Source: JBEKTY01 sp049515555 (lineage in GTDB: Bacteria > Planctomycetota > Planctomycetia > Pirellulales > Thermoguttaceae). From it: a DNA stretch of 48,514 nucleotides. Position numbers and translations under genes: made by a program. Shown piece by piece: positions 16,032-24,628 of the stretch. A model generated the notes under the pieces. The model was given only the letters and a program-made list of their open reading frames with translations. It searched no databases and was not told the origin of the DNA. The stretch covers positions 1 to 48,514 of the forward strand of contig JBEKTY010000044.1 of the NCBI GenBank assembly GCA_049515555.1, read 5' to 3'. The first letter of the stretch is position 1. The number at the start of each line of letters is the position of its first letter.

Positions 16032-18063
16032 CAGCAACGGCCACTGCCTTGACGAGCTTCTGAACCAGCACTTCCCTGGAAAGGTCGTGCGTAAGGACCT
16101 GACCAAGCTGGTCAAGGAAGGGGCCAACGTCCCGGTCTATGTGCTCGAATACCTTCTGGGCCTGCACTGCGCCTCCAACGACGATGAAATCATTCGGGAG
16201 GGCATGAAGACCGTCAAGAACATCCTGGCCGAGAACTACGTGCGGCCGGATGAGGCGGAAAAGGTGAAATCCATCATCCGGGAGCGGGGTAGCCTGAAGA
16301 TCATCGACAAGGCCACGGTGAAACTCAACGAGAAGCGAGACGTGTACGAGGCCCTGCTCGGCAACTTGGGAACCAAGGGCGTGGAGATCAGCACGGCCAC
16401 GGTCAGGAAGTACGAGAAGCTCCTGGCCGGTGGGATTTGGTCGATCATTACCATGCGGTATTTCTATGAGGAGGGCCAGAAGGGATCGCCCTTCATCATC
16501 GACGATCTGAAGCCGATCCAGATGCCCAACATGGACATGGAGGGCCTGTTCGAGGGACGGCGGGCCTTCACCGAAGATCAGTGGATCGACGTGCTGCTGC
16601 GTTCGACGGGTTACGAACCGACGCAGTTCGTGAAGCGGGTGAAATGGCATCTGCTGGCCCGCATGATCCCGCTGGTCGAAAACAACTACAACGTCTGCGA
16701 ACTGGGGCCACGGGGCACCGGAAAAAGCCACATCTACAAGGAGATCAGCCCCAACAGTATCCTGATTTCCGGCGGGCATACCACCGTCGCCAATCTCTTC
16801 TATAACATGACCAGCCGCACGGTCGGGCTGGTGGGCCTTTGGGACGTGGTGGCCTTCGACGAGGTGGCGGGGATCACATTCAAAGAAAAAGACGGCGTTC
16901 AGATCATGAAGGACTACATGGCCTCCGGGTCGTTCGCCCGTGGCCGTGACCCCGTGAATGCCTACGCCTCTATGGTCTTCGTCGGCAACATCAACCAGCC
17001 GGTCGATACCCTGGTCAAGACCAGCCACCTCTTGGCCCCATTCCCGGAGACCATGATAGACTGCGCCTTCTTCGACCGCTTCCATGCCTACATCCCCGGC
17101 TGGGAAGTTCCCAAGATGCGGCCTGAGTTCTTCACGAACCAGTATGGCCTGATTGTGGACTACCTGGCCGAATTTATGCGGGAGATGCGGAAACGCAGCT
17201 TCGGGGACGCCATCAACAGGTATTTCAAGGTGGGACGGGACTTGAATCAGCGGGACGTGATCGCCGTGAGGCACACGGTCTCCGGCCTCCTGAAGCTGCT
17301 CTATCCGGGGGAGGACTACGACAAGGAGGCCGTCCGCCGGTGCCTGGACTACGCCCTGGAAACCCGCCGCCGGGTGAAGGAACAGTTGAAGAAGATCGGC
17401 GGGATGGAGTTCTACGACGTTCATTTCAGCTATCTCGACCAGGAAACCAGGGAGGAGAAGTTCATCAACGTTCCCGAGATGGGCGGCGGCTTCCTGATCC
17501 CGGACGGCCCGCTGAACCCCGGCGTGATGCACACCATCGCCACCGGCAGCGGCGGCCACCTGGGCTTGTACCGGATCGAAACCCAGGTGACGGCCGGAAA
17601 CGGCAGCCTCAAGATGTCGGGCCTGGGGTCCAACACGGCCGCCAAGGAAGCGATCAAGGTCGGATTCGACTACTTCAAGGCCAATGCCCATCGGGTCAGC
17701 GCCTCGATCAAGCCGGGCGACCACGATTACCATTTCCACGTCGTCGAACTGCAAAACACCGGGGCGACAACGGCGATGACCCTGGCGACGTTCGTGGCGC
17801 TGTGCTCGGCTGTCATGGCCAAGCCGCTACAACAGCAGATCGTCGTCCTGGGCAGCATGAGCCTGGGCGGGAACGTGGTGCCGGTCGAGAATCTGGCGGC
17901 TTCCCTCCAGGTCGCCTTCGACGCCGGGGCGAAACGCCTCCTACTGCCGATGGCCTCGGTAACGGACATTCCCACTATCCCAGGGGAGTTGTTCGCCAAG
18001 TTCCAGACCGGGTTCTACGCTGACCCGGTGGATTCCGTGTTCAAGTCGTTGGGGGTGGGGTGA
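16021..18063 (+). CDS. brxL: BREX-1 protein BrxL, AAA+ ATPase with Lon-like domain
   Basis: A protein of 680 residues, closing the core operon. BrxL proteins form double-ring AAA+ assemblies related to MCM helicases and bind DNA; they are needed for phage restriction. Visible features are the N-terminal domain (LDELLNQHFPGKVVRKDLTK), Walker A GPRGTGKSH at about 229-237, Walker B LWDVVAFDEVAG at about 274-285, sensor segment MVFVGNINQP, and a C-terminal Lon-protease-like domain (VVLGSMSLGGNVVPVENLAA). Aligned by eye to Lon, the catalytic serine position falls in TGATTA (581-585) and the lysine position at A626, so the protease dyad seems absent. Its ATG overlaps pglZ by 11 bases. Confidence 0.95.
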   Translation: MTSNSNGHCLDELLNQHFPGKVVRKDLTKLVKEGANVPVYVLEYLLGLHCASNDDEIIREGMKTVKNILAENYVRPDEAEKVKSIIRERGSLKIIDKATVKLNEKRDVYEALLGNLGTKGVEISTATVRKYEKLLAGGIWSIITMRYFYEEGQKGSPFIIDDLKPIQMPNMDMEGLFEGRRAFTEDQWIDVLLRSTGYEPTQFVKRVKWHLLARMIPLVENNYNVCELGPRGTGKSHIYKEISPNSILISGGHTTVANLFYNMTSRTVGLVGLWDVVAFDEVAGITFKEKDGVQIMKDYMASGSFARGRDPVNAYASMVFVGNINQPVDTLVKTSHLLAPFPETMIDCAFFDRFHAYIPGWEVPKMRPEFFTNQYGLIVDYLAEFMREMRKRSFGDAINRYFKVGRDLNQRDVIAVRHTVSGLLKLLYPGEDYDKEAVRRCLDYALETRRRVKEQLKKIGGMEFYDVHFSYLDQETREEKFINVPEMGGGFLIPDGPLNPGVMHTIATGSGGHLGLYRIETQVTAGNGSLKMSGLGSNTAAKEAIKVGFDYFKANAHRVSASIKPGDHDYHFHVVELQNTGATTAMTLATFVALCSAVMAKPLQQQIVVLGSMSLGGNVVPVENLAASLQVAFDAGAKRLLLPMASVTDIPTIPGELFAKFQTGFYADPVDSVFKSLGVG

Positions 18064-18112
18064 CAGTGGCTTTCAATACGATTACTTTCGTTGATGCCTA
18101 AGTGGTGTCTGC

Positions 18113-18739
18113 ATGGTTACCAAACCAGACCACATTTCTGAGCAGGAATGGAAGACACTGACCGACGATGATAAGGCCGTCGAGCATGAGGCCAATCAAC
18201 TGCTCGGCAGTGAGTTCATCTGTCGTGATACCATCCTAATACTGGCTTGTCTTGACCATAATGTGATGAGTAGGAAGGATATCATTAACTACCCCCAGCC
18301 TCAGGATTGGTCCGCAGAGCAATGTGCGGCGTGGTGCCACAACCACCGAATAGATTTCCGCTCGATGATCGAAGGGTTGGATCGTGCGGCGATGGAAGCA
18401 TGGCTGGCAGACGTTATACAGTTTGGAATGGATGACATTGAAACGGATTGCCTTCGTCGCATACTCGTAAGTCGCTTGGACAACAAAGCCGACTACGGCC
18501 TTAGTTTGTGGCGAGATATAGTCAAGGCGAATGCTCCAGACATTTACGAATGGTGGGGTGTAGAAGAAGAATTGGCCGACGACTTAATTGAGATCGGTGA
18601 TTGTGTTCTGAAGAATCAATACGGCCATTGGTGGGGGCGTGGCTGCACGGGCCAAGATATCTTGATAGACGGAACATTACAGGCAGTCGTTAGGAAGCGG
18701 CGTAGAATTGTTTCCGGGCAGGCTGGACAGCCCCCATGA
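18113..18739 (+). CDS. Hypothetical protein downstream of BREX, low GC
   Basis: A protein of 208 residues that I do not recognise. It is acidic and tryptophan-rich (EWWGVEEELADD, QYGHWWGRG), probably helical and soluble, with no membrane segment. Its base composition is visibly lower in G+C than the BREX core, which suggests a separate horizontal origin. It lies 49 bases after brxL on the same strand and could be co-transcribed with it, but the change in composition argues for an inserted cargo gene of the defence island. Confidence 0.65.
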   Translation: MVTKPDHISEQEWKTLTDDDKAVEHEANQLLGSEFICRDTILILACLDHNVMSRKDIINYPQPQDWSAEQCAAWCHNHRIDFRSMIEGLDRAAMEAWLADVIQFGMDDIETDCLRRILVSRLDNKADYGLSLWRDIVKANAPDIYEWWGVEEELADDLIEIGDCVLKNQYGHWWGRGCTGQDILIDGTLQAVVRKRRRIVSGQAGQPP

Positions 18740-18820
18740 CATTCTTCCGTCACCGCTACCAATCGGTGAGCAACCGTAAGGGTAGTAGTGACATTGGCCC
18801 ACCGAGATGAAGAAACACTC

Positions 18821-20248
18821 ATGGACCAAATCCTCCCCATCCTACTCCTGCTCATCGGCCTCGCCATCGGCGTGACCGCCGCATGGCTCGTCCTCAAAAC
18901 CAAGAGCCAAAACGCCTATGATCGTGGCAAGGCCGGCGCCGAAGGGGAGACGATCGCTTTAACCGAGCGGATTCAGGCCCGTGACCAGACGATTGCCGCC
19001 CACGGTGCCAAGATCCAGCAACTTGAAGCCCAGGTCAAGGAAGGCCAAGCCACCGAGACAAGCCTGAGAACCAAGCTGGCTCAATACGCCATTACACTAG
19101 ACCAGGAACGGAAACAAGCCGAGGAGAAGCTGGCCATTGTGAACCAGGCCCAGCAGAAGTTGGCCGACGCCTTCAAGGCCCTGGCCGCTGATGCCCTCAA
19201 AGGCAACAACCAGTCGTTCCTCGAACTGGCGAAGGCGACCTTGGAAAAGTTTCAGGAAACTGCCAAGGGCGACCTGGAAAAACGCCAGCAGGCGATTCAG
19301 GAGCTTGTGAAGCCCGTCAAGGAGTCCCTCGATAAGGTGGACACCAAGATCAACGAACTGGAAAAGGCTCGGGCTGGGGCATATACCGGCCTGACCGAGC
19401 AGGTCAAATCGTTGATGGAGACCCAAAAGCAGCTTCAGTCCGAGACGGGCAACCTCGTCAAGGCCCTCCGTCGTCCCCAGGTTCGTGGCCGCTGGGGTGA
19501 AATCCAATTGAAGCGAGTGGTCGAGATGGCCGGCATGCTCGACCACTGCGATTTCTACGAACAGCAAAGCACTGACACCGAGGATGGGCGGCTGCGGCCC
19601 GATCTTAGGGTTCAGTTGCCGGGCAATAAGAACGTCATCGTGGATGCCAAGGCCCCGTTGTCGGCGTACCTTGACGCCATCGAGGCCAAGGACGACGAGA
19701 CCCGCACGGCTCGGCTTCAGGCCCATGCCCGGCAGGTGCGGGACCACATCACCGCCTTGGGTCGCAAGTCTTACTTCGAGCAGTTCACCCCAGCCCCCGA
19801 GTTCGTTGTCCTATTCCTGCCCGGTGAGGTCTTTTTCTCTGCCGCCCTTGAATACGATCCCACCCTGATAGAGATGGGCGTGGAGCAGAACGTCATCATT
19901 GCCACGCCGACGACGCTGATCGCCCTGCTGCGAGCGGTGGCCTACGGTTGGCGGCAGGAGAAGTTGGCCGAGAACGCCAAGGAAATCAGCGACCTCGGCA
20001 AGGAGCTTTACAAGCGGCTGGCGAACATGGGGCAGCACTGGGAAAAGGTTGGAAAGAGCCTTGGTGGTGCTACCGATGCCTACAACAAGGCCGTCGCCTC
20101 GTTGGAGTCCAGGGTGCTGGTGACCGCCCGGAAGTTCAAGGACTTGGGCACGACCGGTGTGGATGATGAGCTTGGCGACTTGCCGCCGGTCGAGGTGACG
20201 CCCAGGTTGTTGCAGGCACCGGAGTTGGCGGGAGGGGATGGCCAATAG
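18821..20248 (+). CDS. rmuC: DNA recombination protein RmuC
   Basis: A protein of 475 residues. It has an N-terminal membrane anchor (ILPILLLLIGLAIGVTAAWLVL), a long coiled coil (residues about 35-200, heptads rich in Ala/Glu/Gln), then the RmuC nuclease-like domain with RRPQVRGRWGEIQLKRVVE, the PD-(D/E)xK-type core PDLRVQLPGNKNVIVDAKAPL and YVEQF-like IGRKSYFEQF. RmuC limits sequence inversions at short repeats in E. coli, and homologues occur in defence contexts. The ATG at 18821 is preferred over an upstream in-frame start because it begins the anchor. High GC content differs from its left neighbour. Confidence 0.92.
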   Translation: MDQILPILLLLIGLAIGVTAAWLVLKTKSQNAYDRGKAGAEGETIALTERIQARDQTIAAHGAKIQQLEAQVKEGQATETSLRTKLAQYAITLDQERKQAEEKLAIVNQAQQKLADAFKALAADALKGNNQSFLELAKATLEKFQETAKGDLEKRQQAIQELVKPVKESLDKVDTKINELEKARAGAYTGLTEQVKSLMETQKQLQSETGNLVKALRRPQVRGRWGEIQLKRVVEMAGMLDHCDFYEQQSTDTEDGRLRPDLRVQLPGNKNVIVDAKAPLSAYLDAIEAKDDETRTARLQAHARQVRDHITALGRKSYFEQFTPAPEFVVLFLPGEVFFSAALEYDPTLIEMGVEQNVIIATPTTLIALLRAVAYGWRQEKLAENAKEISDLGKELYKRLANMGQHWEKVGKSLGGATDAYNKAVASLESRVLVTARKFKDLGTTGVDDELGDLPPVEVTPRLLQAPELAGGDGQ

Positions 20249-20258
20249 GAGATGTAAT

Positions 20259-21476
20259 ATGCTGCTCGCACACATGTATCCTGTGTCAGAGCAATTCCCA
20301 TTTAACTACATGCATTGGGCGAAAATGGGAAGAGATTCTGGCATCACGGTGGATTATCCTGATTTTGGGAACAGCACTGAGCATGAGGTGCTCGCTGCCT
20401 GGACTAAAGTGGAGCGCCTTCTCGAAGAGGCAGATGCATTTATCGTGGAAAGCCGGGGGGTTTTCCAGAACTCACCGAACCTCGTAAAGCGATTCCACCA
20501 GCGTATTCGGGATGGAGCCAGAGCGATGATTCGCCCGATGGCAGGGAATCTGCGAGCACTCGAATGGTGGAATGGATTCCTTGTGCCGTATGACCTCACA
20601 GCCACAACCGTGAACATCGTGGATTCCCAAGGTAACCGCCTCAATGTATCGGTTAAGCGTAGCGACGATTCTTTTCGCCACCCGGCTCTCTTTGCAGGCA
20701 TTGAAGAGGTCATCATCGATACACCGGGGGCGATATGGTACGGCGGTGAGTCGTGGCCTGTGTTAGTAGCCTCCGAAGCACACTGGGCCGTGGAAGGCAC
20801 AACCGACTTGCCCGCAAATTGGAATGCCCGAGAACTAGCGTGTGTGGCCGCATGGTATGGGGAAAAGGGCGGTGCGGTTCTTGCTGTGTCGGGAGAACTA
20901 TTCTCGGACCCATGTATCGACCTATTCGGGCAAGAGCGATTGGGGATTCAGAGAAACGAGCGTCTGGCGGCGAACGTTCTTCGTTCTCTCAGCGAAGGGA
21001 AGAAAGTAATCGCACCGGAAGATCGTTGTCAGCGAATCGAGATCAACCTGGCCGACTTTACACTTGGTGTCCTGAAAGCTGTCGATCAGGACTGGTGGAC
21101 GCAATTCGTGCCGTTGCTCATTCGGCAGAAGTGTGCCGCTCGGCAAGAGGAGGAGAACAACCGCCTTCCCAGGGAGGCATACTTCGACCTGATCGACCTG
21201 AAGTCGCTGATGCATAAGAACTGGAAGCTGTTCGATTCCTACCTTCGATTAGTGGGATGCGAGGGTGGTAAAGACAAATCCCTCGCATGGATGGATCAAC
21301 TCAACGAACTTAGAAGGTTGGCTGGGCACCCTTTGAAGAAGCATATATCGGGTTACTCGTTTTCTCGGGAAGAACGGGAATTCCTTGAACAGTGCGACGT
21401 GCGTGCAATGAAGCTCCTGGACGCTTTCAAGTCAGACAACTCCGGGAGTGCTGGAGCCAGTGGTGACACAAGGTAG
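20259..21476 (+). CDS. Protein with C-terminal Swt1-like HEPN domain
   Basis: A protein of 405 residues. The N-terminal 200 residues resemble a flavodoxin/glutamine-amidotransferase-like or DUF4350-like sensor fold (EEADAFIVESRGVF, ARAMIRPMAGNLRAL, IIDTPGAIWYGGESWPVLV). The C-terminus, from YFDLIDLKSLMHKNWKLF to HPLKKHISGYSFSREEREFL, matches the Swt1-type HEPN domain, with the RNase-like Rx4-6H motif as R352/R353 and H357 (RRLAGH). HEPN domains are common RNA-cleaving effectors in abortive-infection systems. The start at 20259 has AGGAG at normal spacing and overlaps nothing; an earlier ATG at 20238 overlaps rmuC. The functional reading is inferred; the nuclease residues look intact. Confidence 0.55.
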   Translation: MLLAHMYPVSEQFPFNYMHWAKMGRDSGITVDYPDFGNSTEHEVLAAWTKVERLLEEADAFIVESRGVFQNSPNLVKRFHQRIRDGARAMIRPMAGNLRALEWWNGFLVPYDLTATTVNIVDSQGNRLNVSVKRSDDSFRHPALFAGIEEVIIDTPGAIWYGGESWPVLVASEAHWAVEGTTDLPANWNARELACVAAWYGEKGGAVLAVSGELFSDPCIDLFGQERLGIQRNERLAANVLRSLSEGKKVIAPEDRCQRIEINLADFTLGVLKAVDQDWWTQFVPLLIRQKCAARQEEENNRLPREAYFDLIDLKSLMHKNWKLFDSYLRLVGCEGGKDKSLAWMDQLNELRRLAGHPLKKHISGYSFSREEREFLEQCDVRAMKLLDAFKSDNSGSAGASGDTR

Positions 21477-21506
21477 CGACACAGGCACGGGACAACGTGA
21501 GTATCC

Positions 21507-21782
21507 ATGAAACTCTTCCGCTACCGCCGCCCGTCCCTGAACACCCTCCTCGGCATCACCAAGGCCCAGAAGCGGCTGAAGAAGGAACTGGGCATCACCG
21601 ACGCCATGAAGCCGTTCCGCTGGTGGACAAACACGAAGCGACTGTTCAAGCGGAAGGTTGGCTACGAGTCGGAGGCCGGGCGGCTGATTCGGAATGGGCT
21701 GCCCAGGCCGGGAGGGTGTTTGGTAGTGGTGATTGGCATCGGCGTTTTGGCAGCCTTGTCTGCGGTGGTGGCGGTAAAGTGA
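21507..21782 (+). CDS. Small basic membrane protein
   Basis: A 91-residue protein, strongly basic in its first 65 residues (RRPSLNTLLGITKAQKRLKKELG, KPFRWWTNTKRLFKRKVG), with one C-terminal transmembrane helix (CLVVVIGIGVLAALSAVVAV). Not recognised by family. It lies between the HEPN-domain gene and the OLD-family gene on the same strand, 30 and 34 bases from them, so it may be part of the same unit. A membrane-anchored nucleic-acid-binding partner would fit the composition, but this is a guess. Confidence 0.5.
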   Translation: MKLFRYRRPSLNTLLGITKAQKRLKKELGITDAMKPFRWWTNTKRLFKRKVGYESEAGRLIRNGLPRPGGCLVVVIGIGVLAALSAVVAVK

Positions 21783-21816
21783 AGGAAATCGAGCCCTTTT
21801 AGAACGGTGATCGAAC

Positions 21817-23682
21817 ATGGCCAGTGTCGTTCAGTCTCCAAGACCTCTTTCCGCACACAACCCACTGGCATCGCTGACTATTCCAGGGGTTGGTGAAATC
21901 AAGCCAGAAGGTCTCGTTCTTATCGTTGGGCCCAATTCGTCCGGCAAAACCCAACTCTTGCAAGACATCCATCTTCGCCTTCTCGGCCAGTCTAGGCCAT
22001 TTGTTGTCTGTCAGAATGTGCAGCTTCGGAAACCGGCCCAGTTCCTTGACTTTCTGGCGACACTCCTTGAGGAGGGTTATGTGCGGGAGAGGGTTGAGGC
22101 GAATGGAGACAAGGTGCTACAGACTCGCACGGCGCACTTCGGAACCGGCCAGCCAGTGAGCGACAAGATTTTGTATCGTGATGCGGAACACGCATACAAC
22201 AGCGTTTCCCTTGATCCACCTGGAACACGACCAAATTCCGATGTTCGCTTTCTGGCACACTTCGGTCGAATGCTTTCCACCGTTTTGTTCCTTGCCAATC
22301 GCCTTACCGCCGCTAGCTCGACGGGACACTTTGATTACGAAAATGCCCATCCAAGCAACGATGTACAGGCATTGTACATGAATTGGGAGGCTAGGGATGA
22401 ACTGACCGATGAAATAAGACGAGTGTTTCGGCGTGGCATCTGGCTAGACAACACGAGAGGCAATCAACTGTGTTTCCGAATAGCAGAGAATCCTGATATC
22501 CCGTGTGCCGAAGACCGTTTGCGGCCCGACAAGATGACCCAATACCGAATGGTTGAGACCGAGGGCGACGGGTTCCGTTCCTATGTTGCCACTTGCATGG
22601 CTCTGCTCCTGAGCCGCCGTCCGATTTGCTTACTGGACGAGCCCGAGCTTTGTCTTCATCCTCCTCAAGCTCACGCTATCGGTCAGTTCATCGGCAGACA
22701 CGCTACCAAGAACAATTCTACGACCTTCGTGGCGACCCACAGTAGTCACGTACTTCGTGGCGTGATTGAGGCAACGGACCGATTGAAGATCATCCGAATG
22801 ACTCGGACATCAGGCAGGTTCTACGGCCACCTAGTCGATTATGGCATCCTCAAGGAGTGCCTACAAAAGCCTATTGTGCGGACAGAAACGATATTTGATG
22901 GCATTTTCGCTGACGCAGTAACGATTGTTGAAGCCGATGGCGACCGAGCCGTATATGACGCCGGCCGAGAGTCGATGCCGAAGGATTCCAATCTTGATGT
23001 GTTATTCATTCCGGTGGGGGGGACGGGCGGCATAGCTGATACAGCAGCCCTGTACCGTGCTTTGCGAATACCCGTGGCGGTTGTTGCCGATCTGGACCTC
23101 ATAATGGATCAAGAGAAGCTGCTCCAAATCGTTACCGTTCTTAGCGGGGCTTCTGTGGCGACGGCAATCCGTGACCAATGCCAGGTCGTTGCAGCGAAGA
23201 TCAAGGCCATTCCGCCCACGATGAAGGAAACCGACGTACAATCACGGTTGCTCGAATTGGGGCAGTCGCCTTGCGACTGGACAAGAAATGACGACCACAC
23301 AATGATGTGCCAGCTACGCCGTCTTGCCCATGAAATTGATCGAATGCGGCGGTTGAAATCGGGTGGCGTGGAAAGCTTCGAGGGTTACTTCGACATTCAG
23401 AACGGTTTGGAAAAGATCATTGCAGAGTGCCGAAAGGCGGGGCTATTTCTCGTTTCTGTTGGCGAACTAGAATACTGGGCAGAGGACTTAATGGCGGGTG
23501 GCCCGAGCAAGCGCCGGAAATCGGAGTGGGCGACTGAAGCGGTCAGACGCATCCGGGCAACCAAGGTCTATGAAACGAATATCTTCCAGTTTATGAAGGA
23601 CATTGAGCAGTTTCACGTTAGTGAGATCGAGAGGCTGGCGACGGAGGTTACGCAACCGCAGGCGGCGAAGGCTTTACCATGA
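21817..23682 (+). CDS. OLD-family ATPase with Toprim nuclease domain
   Basis: A protein of 621 residues. The ABC-type ATPase part has Walker A GPNSSGKTQ at about 38-46 and Walker B with signature RRPICLLDEPELCLHP at about 268-284, then an H-loop (FVATHSSHVL). The C-terminal part has a Toprim fold: VEADGDRAVYDA (glutamate of the metal site at about 371) and VGGTGGIADTAALYR with VVADLDLI (aspartates at about 427-429). OLD proteins are anti-phage nucleases (P2 Old, GajA). No UvrD-like helicase partner follows, so it resembles class 1 OLD rather than the Gabija pair. Slightly low GC supports acquisition as a defence cargo gene. Confidence 0.8.
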   Translation: MASVVQSPRPLSAHNPLASLTIPGVGEIKPEGLVLIVGPNSSGKTQLLQDIHLRLLGQSRPFVVCQNVQLRKPAQFLDFLATLLEEGYVRERVEANGDKVLQTRTAHFGTGQPVSDKILYRDAEHAYNSVSLDPPGTRPNSDVRFLAHFGRMLSTVLFLANRLTAASSTGHFDYENAHPSNDVQALYMNWEARDELTDEIRRVFRRGIWLDNTRGNQLCFRIAENPDIPCAEDRLRPDKMTQYRMVETEGDGFRSYVATCMALLLSRRPICLLDEPELCLHPPQAHAIGQFIGRHATKNNSTTFVATHSSHVLRGVIEATDRLKIIRMTRTSGRFYGHLVDYGILKECLQKPIVRTETIFDGIFADAVTIVEADGDRAVYDAGRESMPKDSNLDVLFIPVGGTGGIADTAALYRALRIPVAVVADLDLIMDQEKLLQIVTVLSGASVATAIRDQCQVVAAKIKAIPPTMKETDVQSRLLELGQSPCDWTRNDDHTMMCQLRRLAHEIDRMRRLKSGGVESFEGYFDIQNGLEKIIAECRKAGLFLVSVGELEYWAEDLMAGGPSKRRKSEWATEAVRRIRATKVYETNIFQFMKDIEQFHVSEIERLATEVTQPQAAKALP

Positions 23683-23740
23683 CACGCAATTGCAGCACCT
23701 TTCGGTAATCTCCCTCTTGGACTTCCACACCTACACCACG

Positions 23741-24616
23741 ATGCGTGACTGGACCCGCCGATCCTCTCCCGAGGATCGCCTCGCCCAGGACATCGACCAG
23801 TTCTACCGACACACGATAGCCGAAGCACAGCGAATGCGATCCGGCCAATTCCTTGGGCAGATGCTCAACGAAAGGGACTGGGAGAAGGCACACAGGCCGT
23901 TCTACAACCTGTGGCCTTCGATCATCCCCATGCTCACCCGGCTGGACCTCGACCTGGATTCCGACCTGATCCGGCTCCCGCTTCCCGCCCTGTGCATCCG
24001 GTTCCCCAAAGACCTGGCCCGGAACCCGCTCAAGTTCGAGTGGAAGGGGGACGAGGTTGCCGCCCGCTGCATCATGATGGGGGAGATCAACCAGGGAACC
24101 GGCATTTCGGTGTTGATCGACATTGGTGAGGTAATGGGCGAGATCAACGTGCCGATCTACACCTACAGGAACTTCCCCCGCAGACCGGGCCTGACCGTGG
24201 AGCAGTCCCTTGCCAGCCTGGGTACGAATGGGCTGTTTGCCGACGTTGGCATCCAGGTTCCCGATTCCCTGGTCATGGACTGCGTTCGGCTCTGTTGCTC
24301 CCTGTGCCTGCTGGAGAACGATCCGTCCATCATCTCCGCCGACGTGCTGGCCGACGACCGGGCGAAGTTCGAGGCCAGCGGCGACCAGAAGTATGTTGAG
24401 AAGGCTCATCGCCGGGGAAAGGTGGGCTGGGACGTGGGGCGGCATATTGAAGTGATCCCGCATTACCGAAGGCCGCACATGGCCCTGGTTTGGACGGGGC
24501 GGGGGCGAACGCTGCCTCGGGTGGTGCCTCGTCGGGGCAGTGTCGTTCATCGGGAGGTCGTGGAGAAGTTGCCGAGTGGGTTTGGACTGGGTCCGACGGC
24601 AGATGAAAGCAATTGA
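23741..24616 (+). CDS. Conserved-looking hypothetical protein after the OLD gene
   Basis: A protein of about 291 residues with well-distributed GC-rich codons. Not recognised. It contains PLPALCIRFPKDLARNPL and KGDEVAARCIMMGEINQGTG in the middle, LCCSLCLLENDPSIISADVL with several cysteines, and a C-terminal basic tail PHMALVWTGRGRTLPRVVPRRG. The ATG at 23741 is the first good start clear of the OLD gene; the open frame extends back to 23603 inside that gene. Its higher GC than the OLD gene argues it may not be part of the same transfer. The RGRTLPRVVPRRGSVV-type tail recalls planctomycete proteins linked to MobA/plasmid or phage functions, but I cannot support that. Confidence 0.5.
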   Translation: MRDWTRRSSPEDRLAQDIDQFYRHTIAEAQRMRSGQFLGQMLNERDWEKAHRPFYNLWPSIIPMLTRLDLDLDSDLIRLPLPALCIRFPKDLARNPLKFEWKGDEVAARCIMMGEINQGTGISVLIDIGEVMGEINVPIYTYRNFPRRPGLTVEQSLASLGTNGLFADVGIQVPDSLVMDCVRLCCSLCLLENDPSIISADVLADDRAKFEASGDQKYVEKAHRRGKVGWDVGRHIEVIPHYRRPHMALVWTGRGRTLPRVVPRRGSVVHREVVEKLPSGFGLGPTADESN

Positions 24617-24628
24617 TGGGAGAGCGAC

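Noticed and set aside
21817..24616. Gabija system (OLD-type nuclease plus UvrD helicase)
   Set aside because: The gene after the OLD-type protein has no helicase motifs, so only a stand-alone OLD is supported.
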